The notes under the pieces are model-generated. The model saw only the letters and a program-made list of their open reading frames with translations. It ran no database searches and was not told the DNA's origin. Below are positions 16,829 to 23,812 of a stretch of 58,333 nt of DNA, one piece after another (positions within the stretch are counted from its first letter, which is position 1; the number at the start of each line of letters is the position of its first letter). The DNA lies in assembly GCA_959022495.1 (NCBI GenBank), contig CAUEYX010000018.1, positions 1 to 58,333 of the forward strand, given 5' to 3'. Made by a program: the position numbers and the translations under genes. This DNA comes from an uncultured Lachnospiraceae bacterium (GTDB lineage: Bacteria > Bacillota > Clostridia > Lachnospirales > Lachnospiraceae).

Positions 16829-17824
16829 ATGAGCGGATGCGGAAGAAATGAGGATGGGATGACAAAAGCGGTAAAGGCGATCCTTCAGGCGCTGTCCTAC
16901 GGGAATATTGAGGTGGAGGCGGCAAGGCGGCTTGCAGATTTAAGAAAGTTAGATCCGATGCGGATTTTTTTGAAAAAACTTGATACAGAGGTAAGCAATG
17001 ATGCATATAAAGTACCCCTCCGGTTCTATTTTCCCAGTGAGATAGCGATGACGGACGGCAGTGTACCGGGGAATATACGGACGGAGACGGGGGCGGTCCT
17101 CTTTTTTCACGGAGGCGGCTGGACCACAGAGAGTGTGGAGACCTATGACCGGGTCTGCGCCAGGATGGCCCAGTCCACAGGACAGCTGGTGATTTCCGCG
17201 GAATACCGCCTGGCCCCGGAATATAAATTCCCCACGGGATTTGAGGATTGCTATGCCGCCGCAAAAGCTGTGTTTGGTGGAGAGATCCTGCCGGACATTC
17301 CTCCGGAGCAGATCACTGTGATGGGGGACAGCGCAGGTGGGAATCTGGCGGCTGCTGTGTGTATGAGAGCAAGGGACACCGGGGATTTTGCCCCCAGGCG
17401 GCAGGTGCTGATTTATCCGGCGCTTTATAACTGTTATACAGAGGCATCGCCCTATGAATCCGTGCGGACCAACGGGTCGGGCTATCTTTTGACCAGTGTG
17501 AAGATGGAAGACTATGTAAAGCTTTATGCCCGCACAGAAGAGGACAGGATGAACCCATATTTTGCACCGCTTCTGGCTCAGGACTTCTCAGGACTTCCGG
17601 ACACGCTGATCCTTACAGCAGAGTTCGATCCTCTGCGAGATGAAGGCGAAGATTACGGGCGGAAGCTCCGGGCAGCGGGAGGCCGTGTGCGTGTGGAGCG
17701 GATTGAAGGAGCCCTGCATGGGTATTTTGCCCTGGGTATCCAGCATCTGTATGTACAGGAGAGCTTTCGGCATATAAACCGTTTCCTGAATGTAGAGCAG
17801 GCACTGCTGGAGAAGGAGTTGTAG
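16829..17824 (+). CDS. HSL-family alpha/beta hydrolase (esterase/lipase)
   Basis: A 331-aa hydrolase of the hormone-sensitive-lipase group. The oxyanion-hole motif is FFHGGGW, the nucleophile serine is in GDSAGGN, the acid is in TAEFDPLRDEG and the histidine in ALHGYF, giving a full triad. EYRLAPE is also typical. It has no signal peptide and so probably acts in the cytoplasm. The ATG at 16829 has AGGAAG eight bases before it; a GTG at 16775 overlapping the upstream stop lacks a site and is less likely. Substrates are presumably short or medium acyl esters. It lies between the thioesterase and the acyltransferase. Confidence 0.88.
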   Translation: MSGCGRNEDGMTKAVKAILQALSYGNIEVEAARRLADLRKLDPMRIFLKKLDTEVSNDAYKVPLRFYFPSEIAMTDGSVPGNIRTETGAVLFFHGGGWTTESVETYDRVCARMAQSTGQLVISAEYRLAPEYKFPTGFEDCYAAAKAVFGGEILPDIPPEQITVMGDSAGGNLAAAVCMRARDTGDFAPRRQVLIYPALYNCYTEASPYESVRTNGSGYLLTSVKMEDYVKLYARTEEDRMNPYFAPLLAQDFSGLPDTLILTAEFDPLRDEGEDYGRKLRAAGGRVRVERIEGALHGYFALGIQHLYVQESFRHINRFLNVEQALLEKEL

Positions 17825-17850
17825 GAGATGTGTACGAAAAGGAGGGGCGC

Positions 17851-19662
17851 ATGAAAGACAAGAGACAGAGACACTGGAGAAAACTGGACAATGCGGCACA
17901 GGCATTCCCGGCGGCTGCAGGGAAAAAGGATACAAGGGTATTCCGGTTCTACTGTACATTAAAGGAAGAAGTGAGGGAAGAACTTCTGCAGAACGCACTG
18001 GAGCTGACGTTGGAGAAATATCCCCTTTTTCTTTCCGTTCTGAGGAAAGGCCTGTTTTGGTTCTATATGGAGCCCAGAGACATCCCTGCGGCGGTACACC
18101 CGGAATGGCGTCCTCCATGCAGCCGGATCTATGTGCCGGATCAGAAGCGTCTCCTTTTTGAAGTGACATATCATAAAAACCGGATTAATTTTGAGGTATT
18201 CCATGGGCTGACTGACGGCACGGGAGCCGTGAATTTCCTAAAAGAGATTGTGCACAATTATCTGTCGCTGTCCCATCCAGAAGAAGAATTCCCGGAGACG
18301 GACAAAGAGGAAGTGCTGACGCAGAACGACTACGAGGAGGACAGTTTTTCTCAGTATTATACGGGTGTAAAGCAGAAAAAGGCCAAGTCAAAGCCCGCCT
18401 TCCAGCTTAAGGGGGAACGGCTGGAGCAGGAGGAGATGGAGATTACGGAAATGATTCTGTCTGCCGGGCAGGTACACGCCAAAGCAAGAGAATACGGGGT
18501 GTCTGTGACGGCGTTTCTGGCGGCTGTGTTTCTCTATGCTATCTATGAAGAGGTGCCCAAAAGCCGGCTGAAAAAGCCGGTATCCCTTATGATTCCCGTC
18601 AACTTGAGGAATTTCTTTCCCTCTGAGTCCATGACGAATTTCTGGAGCTGGATTGAGACCGCGCACGATCTCGGAGAAAACGTGGAGCTGGAGGATGTGA
18701 TTAGAAGGATGAAGGAGGTCTTCGCGAAAGAAGCGCTCCGGGAGGAGATCTCAGGCCGAATGAATGAGCTGGTCCGTCTGGAGAAGAATCCCTTCCTCAG
18801 GGCAGTGCCGCTGGAAGTGAAAAACTTGTTCCTGCTGGCAGGGACAACGCTGGGCGGGCGCGGCGTGACGGCAGTGTACTCCAACATCGGCCGCATCCAG
18901 ATGCCGAAGGAATTTGAGAGATATATTGAGCGGTTTGGCTTTTTTGCCAGCACCGATAAACTTCAGCTTTGTTCGTGTTCTTACGGAGACACCCTTGTGA
19001 TGGGATTTACGTCCAAAATATTGAATTCAAATATCTGCCGGAATTTTGTGAATCTATTAAAGCAGCAGGGAATTGTATGCCGGATTGAAGAAAATGATTT
19101 TCCGGGATACCGCCAGCAGCCATCGCGCACAGCGCTCACCGGACTGCGTATTTTTTCCTTTACATGCACCGTTGCAGTGGTGGTGTGCTGGATGCTGAAT
19201 TATCTTCTGACTCCCGGAGAGTGGTGGGCAGGATATGTGACAGCCGGGGTTTTCTGTACATGGCTGCTGATCATGGTGGGCTTCCGCAAGCGGAAGAATC
19301 CACTGAAGAATGGCATGTGGCAGCTTACGATTGTGGCGGCAGGGTCCGTACTGTGGGATGTATTTACAGGCTGGCTTGGGTGGTCTGTGGATTTTGTCCT
19401 CCCGCTGGCGTCCTTAGTGACACTGCTTTCCATGGTGATTGTGTCCGCGGCGTGCAGAATGGAGGCGTCAGAATATCTGTTCTATCTGGTGCAGGCAGGA
19501 GCGTTCGGGCTGATTCCGTTTATCCTCCTTCTGACCGGTGTGGTTTCAGTGCCCTATCCCTCTGTCATATGCGCGGGATTAAGCCTCCTGTTTCTGGTCG
19601 GTCTGGTCATCTTCAAAGGAAGGGAATTTATAAGAGAAATACATAAGAAATTCCGGGTGTAA
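17851..19662 (+). CDS. Condensation/alcohol-acyltransferase-like protein with C-terminal membrane domain (DUF6320-like)
   Basis: A 603-aa two-part protein. Residues 1 to about 420 resemble the CoA-dependent acyltransferase/condensation fold: WRKLDNAAQAFP at the start and the catalytic H-x3-D-G as FHGLTDG (His118, Asp122). Residues from about 428 to 590 form five or six membrane helices with conserved tryptophans, similar to DUF6320 as I recall it. An AGGAGG site at 17840-17845 marks the ATG at 17851; a GTG at 17830 is less likely. It likely moves an acyl group at the membrane. It follows the esterase by 26 bases. The product is unknown. Confidence 0.75.
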   Translation: MKDKRQRHWRKLDNAAQAFPAAAGKKDTRVFRFYCTLKEEVREELLQNALELTLEKYPLFLSVLRKGLFWFYMEPRDIPAAVHPEWRPPCSRIYVPDQKRLLFEVTYHKNRINFEVFHGLTDGTGAVNFLKEIVHNYLSLSHPEEEFPETDKEEVLTQNDYEEDSFSQYYTGVKQKKAKSKPAFQLKGERLEQEEMEITEMILSAGQVHAKAREYGVSVTAFLAAVFLYAIYEEVPKSRLKKPVSLMIPVNLRNFFPSESMTNFWSWIETAHDLGENVELEDVIRRMKEVFAKEALREEISGRMNELVRLEKNPFLRAVPLEVKNLFLLAGTTLGGRGVTAVYSNIGRIQMPKEFERYIERFGFFASTDKLQLCSCSYGDTLVMGFTSKILNSNICRNFVNLLKQQGIVCRIEENDFPGYRQQPSRTALTGLRIFSFTCTVAVVVCWMLNYLLTPGEWWAGYVTAGVFCTWLLIMVGFRKRKNPLKNGMWQLTIVAAGSVLWDVFTGWLGWSVDFVLPLASLVTLLSMVIVSAACRMEASEYLFYLVQAGAFGLIPFILLLTGVVSVPYPSVICAGLSLLFLVGLVIFKGREFIREIHKKFRV

Positions 19663-19701
19663 GCGCAAAGGAAAGGATAGGAAATAGGAGCTGGCCCAGA
19701 T

Positions 19702-19729
19702 GGCCGTCCGGGGTGAACGCCGGACGGCC
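19702..19729. terminator. Hairpin between convergent genes
   Basis: GGCCGTCCGG pairs with CCGGACGGCC. There is no clear T run on either strand, so termination is uncertain. Confidence 0.4.
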
Positions 19730-19753
19730 GTCACAAAATATACAGCGCGAAAT

Positions 19754-20542
19754 TTATGACATAGAAGAGAGGATTTCTTCCAGCACATCTTCCACGGAGT
19801 CTGTTACAAAGGATGCGTGCCTGGCGATGCCAGGAGCAGCGTTTGACATGGCGTAGCTGGTTCCCGTAAGTTCCAGCATTTCTACATCATTGTACTGATC
19901 CCCAAAGGCGATACACTCTGAAGGCGCTGCGCCGAAAAGCTCCATGAGCTGTCTCAGGGCAGTGCCTTTATTGCAGTCTGGCACGATAAAGTCGATCCAG
20001 ACATGCCCGGAAGTTACAACTTTGATCTCGGATGCAAACATTTCCTGAAGATGATTCAGATAAGTTCTCAGATCCTGAGAGGTCATGTTCGCGATGGCGA
20101 TCTTTAAAATGGGGCCTTCCACCTCCCTGACATCACGGACGATCTTTGTTGTATTATGCATGACATTGACAATGTGGTTTACAAACTGCGGATGATTGTC
20201 CTCGATGTAACACGCGTCTTCCTTTGACACAACAATTTCAAAGCCGGGCTGTTTCTTGAGCTCCTCTAATATTCTGCGGGCAAGCGGGTCCGGGATAATT
20301 CCCCTGGAGATGACTTTTCCATTGTGAATACACAGGGAACCGTTTTCTGCTATGTAGGAGATTTCATCCTTGATCTTGTCAAATATGCGGCGCTCATTGT
20401 CATACTGACGTCCGCTGGCCGCCACAAAATGGATTCCTTTCTGCGTGAGGCTGTGGACAAGTTTTATTGCCCTGGGCGTCAGTTCCTGGGCACCATTTTG
20501 GAGAAGAGTGCCGTCAAGGTCACTTGCGATTAATTTTATCAT
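19754..20542 (-). CDS. Cof-type HAD-superfamily hydrolase
   Basis: A 262-aa HAD phosphatase of the Cof/YidA group (C2B cap), probably acting on sugar phosphates or flavin and PLP phosphates; the substrate is unknown. Motif I is IASDLDGTLL, motif II lies in FVAASGRQ, the motif III lysine is in NKGTAL and motif IV is FGDQYNDVEML. The ATG at 20542 has GGAGGA nine bases upstream on the minus strand; the frame is open further upstream but without a site. It is divergent from glmM. Confidence 0.92.
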   Translation of the reverse strand: MIKLIASDLDGTLLQNGAQELTPRAIKLVHSLTQKGIHFVAASGRQYDNERRIFDKIKDEISYIAENGSLCIHNGKVISRGIIPDPLARRILEELKKQPGFEIVVSKEDACYIEDNHPQFVNHIVNVMHNTTKIVRDVREVEGPILKIAIANMTSQDLRTYLNHLQEMFASEIKVVTSGHVWIDFIVPDCNKGTALRQLMELFGAAPSECIAFGDQYNDVEMLELTGTSYAMSNAAPGIARHASFVTDSVEDVLEEILSSMS

Positions 20543-20719
20543 AGATAGATTCCTCCGATAATTGTTCAGTGTATTGGTTTTTATAATCCGGTATATCAGC
20601 TCTGCCGGCATAAATACATATATGAATACAAGAACATCATATATGAAATCCGGACAGCTTTCTACAGTATATTCGAAAAGCATCTTCGTGTAAATACTTG
20701 TGTAACAAAAAAGAAATAC

Positions 20720-20748
20720 TTGTAACTGTTCTGTAATAGTAATATAAT
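20720..20748 (+). promoter_or_regulatory. Predicted glmM promoter
   Basis: TTGTAA (20720-20725), 17-nt spacer, TATAAT (20743-20748), about 75 bases before the glmM start. Confidence 0.65.
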
Positions 20749-20825
20749 GTGAATGTGCCGGGGGGATATGGATGAATGGTTTCATCCCGGCATAAATATT
20801 ATGGAAGATTAAGAGGTAGTCTGCT

Positions 20826-22169
20826 ATGGGTAAATATTTTGGTACAGATGGTTTCCGCGGTGAGGCGAATGTCGTCCTGACAGTGGAGCACGCGTTTAAA
20901 GTAGGACGTTACCTTGGATGGTACTTTGGACAGGACCACAAGGCAAGGGTTGTGATTGGAAAAGACACAAGAAGGAGCAGTTACATGTTTGAGTATGCAT
21001 TGGCGGCAGGATTGACGGCATCCGGCGCGGACGCATATCTTCTCCATGTGACAACAACGCCCAGCGTTTCTTATGTGGTAAGGACAGAAGACTTTGACTG
21101 CGGCATCATGATTTCAGCGAGCCACAATCCGTTTTATGATAATGGAATCAAAGTGATCAACAGCATGGGACATAAAATGGAGGCAGAGGTTGAGGAGAAG
21201 ATTGAAGCATATATTGATGGAGAGACAGAGGAGCTCCCGCTCGCTGTGAAAGATGAGATCGGGCGCACTGTGGACTATGCGGCTGGGAGAAACCGTTACA
21301 TCGGTCATCTGATCTCTTTGGCAACAAGGTCCTTTAAAGACATGAGAGTGGGACTGGACTGTGCCAACGGAAGTTCTTTCTCCATCGCGAAGAGCGTGTT
21401 TGACGCGCTGGGGGCAAAGACGTATGTGATTAACAACGAGCCGGACGGAACGAATATTAATACAAACTGTGGCTCCACGCATATTAATGTCCTCCAGGAA
21501 TTCGTAAAAGAGAAGAAACTGGATGTGGGATTTGCTTATGATGGAGATGCGGACAGATGCATCGCTGTGGACGAGAATGGAAACGTAGTGGATGGGGACC
21601 GCATTATGTATGTGTGCGGCAAATATCTGATGGAGCAGGGGCGCCTGGAAGGCAATACAATCGTTACCACGGTGATGTCTAATCTCGGTCTTTACAAGGC
21701 ATGTGATAAGATCGGCATGAAATATGAGCAGACAGCGGTCGGTGACAAGTATGTATACGAGAACATGCTGAAAAACGGTTTTGAGCTGGGCGGCGAGCAG
21801 TCCGGACACATCATCTTCAGCAAACATGCGAGGACCGGTGACGGCATCCTTACATCCCTTATGCTTATGGAGGTCATTCTTGAAAAGAAGCAGACACTTG
21901 GGAAACTGGCGGACGAAGTAAAAATATTCCCCCAGCTTCTGAAAAATGTCCGTGTGACAGATAAAAAGACTGCGAGAGAAAATCCGGCTGTGCAGGCAGC
22001 GGTCCAGAAGGCGGCGGATGAGCTTGGCAGCGATGGCCGTATCCTTGTGCGCGAGAGCGGAACCGAGCCGGTGATCCGGGTTATGGTGGAGGCGGTGTCA
22101 GACGAGATCTGTGAGAAATACGTGGACAGCGTGGTTGAAGTCATAAAAGCAGAAGGACTGGCGGTGTAA
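20826..22169 (+). CDS. glmM: Phosphoglucosamine mutase
   Basis: A 447-aa alpha-D-phosphohexomutase that converts glucosamine-6-phosphate to glucosamine-1-phosphate for UDP-GlcNAc. Markers are the start GKYFGTDGFRGEAN, the phosphoserine in ISASHNPFYDNG, the metal loop DGDADR, the sugar-binding GGEQSGHII and the C-terminal phosphate loop RESGTEPVIRVM. The length is full and the domains are complete. It is transcribed alone, with a long non-coding stretch after it. Confidence 0.96.
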   Translation: MGKYFGTDGFRGEANVVLTVEHAFKVGRYLGWYFGQDHKARVVIGKDTRRSSYMFEYALAAGLTASGADAYLLHVTTTPSVSYVVRTEDFDCGIMISASHNPFYDNGIKVINSMGHKMEAEVEEKIEAYIDGETEELPLAVKDEIGRTVDYAAGRNRYIGHLISLATRSFKDMRVGLDCANGSSFSIAKSVFDALGAKTYVINNEPDGTNINTNCGSTHINVLQEFVKEKKLDVGFAYDGDADRCIAVDENGNVVDGDRIMYVCGKYLMEQGRLEGNTIVTTVMSNLGLYKACDKIGMKYEQTAVGDKYVYENMLKNGFELGGEQSGHIIFSKHARTGDGILTSLMLMEVILEKKQTLGKLADEVKIFPQLLKNVRVTDKKTARENPAVQAAVQKAADELGSDGRILVRESGTEPVIRVMVEAVSDEICEKYVDSVVEVIKAEGLAV

Positions 22170-22339
22170 GATTATCAATCTGGATCTGCCGGGGTGACTC
22201 ATGGAGGCAGCGGCAGGCACAGTCCGGAGTGTCTCTAATAAGGCTCCCTTTTCGACCTTCTTTGAAATCCTGCATTTGTCTGCGGGGAGGCGCTTTCTGG
22301 ATGGATGCGCGCAGAAAACAGTACCTATTGGGGGTACCT

Positions 22340-22549
22340 TTCGTGGAGAGGGGCGGGGCGGAGCAGGCGACTTGGAATGATTTGCCGGAAAGTCTTAAAG
22401 GAAGGACGCGCGGCGTTAATTGACCAGCGGATGCCTGAGGCGTAAGCCGAATCTTCCGCTGGTCAATTGCTTTTAGCCGTGTGTCCTTCCTTTTAGATCT
22501 TTCCCAAATTATGGAACGGAACCTGCTCCGCCCCGCCCCTCTCCACGAA
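22340..22549. repeat. 210-bp nested inverted repeat
   Basis: Perfect 28-bp ends (22340-22367 with 22522-22549) enclose further paired arms: 22397-22407 with 22483-22493, and 22418-22431 with 22455-22468. The tip contains a GGC-GTAA-GCC mini-hairpin with a GNRA tetraloop. The whole unit folds into one long, nearly continuous hairpin. No protein is encoded with confidence. It lies in the 449-base gap between glmM and sdpI; the rest of that gap shows nothing recognisable. It could be a MITE-like element or a structured RNA. Confidence 0.85.
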
Positions 22550-22618
22550 TACGTCCTCAAATAATCCCGCTGTTTTCGGACCCATTCATTTAGAATCGTC
22601 TCCCTTGCAAATGCAGAT

Positions 22619-23272
22619 TTACACCCCTCTTTTGAACAGCCAGAATGAGTACCCGGCCGGAATTATGACGCACACCCCCACGATTACCAGCATCACTGCA
22701 AATACTGCAGCGTTCTCTCCCAGGAGGGGACTGATTGCTCCGCTGACGGCCAGCAGGAATCCGCCTGCAATAAAGAGCCTTCCGCCTAAGCGATGTGTGC
22801 GGTTCCAGTTTTCGGTGCTGTTGAGTGTCCAGGGAAGCTTGATGCCCACGGTATAGTTCTGCTGCAGCTTGGGCATATAATTTCCCAGCACAATGAACAA
22901 AAGACCGATCAGCATGGAAATAATGAGGCTGATATTGACATCATTTCCCAGCGCTGCCAGATATGTGAACCCGCTGGTTATAAAGGATACTACAGGGACG
23001 AGCCAAAATACCAGGGTCAATGGCTTTTTGTGGATGTTCTTCCGCTTCGGGTCATTTAGTGTAATCCAGATTGAAAAAAGATGGATTGCGGTAAGGATAC
23101 ATGGGAGCCCGAATACGGCGAAAGCCTTTCCAGACCATCCATCCGCCTGCCCGTCCGCGCCCCAGTGAATGGGGATGGTGTCAGGAAGTCTATTCCAAAG
23201 CGCGAGCCCGAGAAGGATCGGAAGCAGTGTGACAAGTGTAGTAACCAGGATCGTTTTTTTATCGTTTTTCAT
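22619..23272 (-). CDS. sdpI: SdpI-family membrane protein
   Basis: A 217-aa protein with about six membrane helices. The N-terminal DUF1648 segment has the characteristic LPDTIPIHWGADGQADGW, and the C-terminal SdpI domain has NYTVGIKLPWTL followed by WNRTHRLGGRLF. In Bacillus, SdpI gives immunity to the SdpC toxin and transmits the signal that releases the SdpR repressor. No SdpC-like toxin is seen in this window, so here it may serve envelope stress or signalling. It is two bases downstream of the ArsR-type gene and cotranscribed with it. Confidence 0.88.
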   Translation of the reverse strand: MKNDKKTILVTTLVTLLPILLGLALWNRLPDTIPIHWGADGQADGWSGKAFAVFGLPCILTAIHLFSIWITLNDPKRKNIHKKPLTLVFWLVPVVSFITSGFTYLAALGNDVNISLIISMLIGLLFIVLGNYMPKLQQNYTVGIKLPWTLNSTENWNRTHRLGGRLFIAGGFLLAVSGAISPLLGENAAVFAVMLVIVGVCVIIPAGYSFWLFKRGV

Positions 23273-23274
23273 AA

Positions 23275-23541
23275 TCAGGTCTCTCCTTTCAGCTCTGACA
23301 GCCAGACCATGATTTCCTCTAGGACTGTCAGGTTCAGTTCATAAAAAATAAAATTCTTTTCCCGTGCCTCCCGGACCAGGTCCGCCTGTTTCAGGACTTT
23401 CAGGTGATAGGACACAGTCGCCTGGGCCATATCAAATTGTCCGGCGATATCCCCGGCAGAAAGCCTGCCGTTTTTGAGAATTTCCAGTATCTGCCGCCGT
23501 GCCGGGTCGGACAGTGCTTTAAATGTTTCTGCGAAACTCAA
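23275..23541 (-). CDS. sdpR: ArsR-family repressor (SdpR-like)
   Basis: An 88-aa winged-helix autorepressor with FKALSDPARRQILEIL and the recognition region QFDMAQATVSYHLKVL. There are no ArsR metal-binding cysteines, which fits the SdpR group. I read a TTG start at 23541, preceded by AAGGAG with a 7-base spacer. It forms an operon with sdpI. Two TTTAGA-based palindromes upstream (23587-23608 and 23642-23665) are the probable operators. Confidence 0.9.
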   Translation of the reverse strand: MSFAETFKALSDPARRQILEILKNGRLSAGDIAGQFDMAQATVSYHLKVLKQADLVREAREKNFIFYELNLTVLEEIMVWLSELKGET

Positions 23542-23586
23542 CAGACCACTCCTTTCTGAAAATAATCCCTAAAAGGTAATTGAGGA

Positions 23587-23608
23587 TATTTAGAAATATT
23601 TCTAAATA
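23587..23608. promoter_or_regulatory. Operator-like palindrome 1 for SdpR
   Basis: A perfect 22-bp palindrome with half-site TATTTAGAAAT, located 46 bases upstream of the sdpR start. Confidence 0.65.
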
Positions 23609-23641
23609 CTTTATACAGCTGATGATGAACAAAGTCAAGAG

Positions 23642-23665
23642 CTATTTAGAAAATAATCTAAATAG
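23642..23665. promoter_or_regulatory. Operator-like palindrome 2 for SdpR
   Basis: Arms CTATTTAGA and TCTAAATAG flank 6 bases. It shares the ATTTAGA half-site with the palindrome at 23587-23608, centre to centre 56 bp away. Confidence 0.6.
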
Positions 23666-23673
23666 TTTTCGGA

Positions 23674-23703
23674 TTGACAAGTTTAATACATTGCGCATAC
23701 AAT
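23674..23703 (+). promoter_or_regulatory. Predicted promoter of the ABC exporter operon
   Basis: TTGACA (23674-23679), 18-nt spacer, TACAAT (23698-23703). The -10 overlaps the palindrome at 23701-23722. Confidence 0.7.
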
Positions 23704-23722
23704 AGTTGTATATACAACTATT
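23701..23722. promoter_or_regulatory. MarR-type operator palindrome
   Basis: A perfect 22-bp palindrome with half-site AATAGTTGTAT covering the end of the -10 and the expected transcription start. Its form suits the MarR regulator encoded at the end of this operon. Confidence 0.7.
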
Positions 23723-23746
23723 AATTAAAGAACAGAGAGGGCAGTC

Positions 23747-23812
23747 ATGTATCAGCGTGGAGCTGGCCGCCACCTGTGCAAAATGAAGGAAAGGAGTGGG
23801 CACTTCCTATGA
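23747..23812 (+). CDS. Putative 21-aa leader peptide of the ABC exporter operon
   Basis: An ATG with a GAGAGG site seven bases upstream opens a 21-codon frame (start MYQRGAGRHL, end RSGHFL). Its TGA (23810-23812) overlaps the ATG of the first ABC gene (23809-23811), and the exporter's own AGGAG (23792-23796) lies inside it. Transcription from the predicted promoter would include it. This arrangement recalls BmrB, the translated leader of the Bacillus BmrCD exporter that acts in antibiotic-induced attenuation. Coding is inferred only from site and overlap; the length is short enough for chance. Confidence 0.45.
   Translation: MYQRGAGRHLCKMKERSGHFL

Noticed and set aside
22141..22560. A 139-codon open frame on the minus strand (and a 64-codon frame on the plus strand) in the glmM-sdpI gap
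   Set aside because: Both run through the nested inverted repeat, have no ribosome binding site and no recognisable protein pattern.
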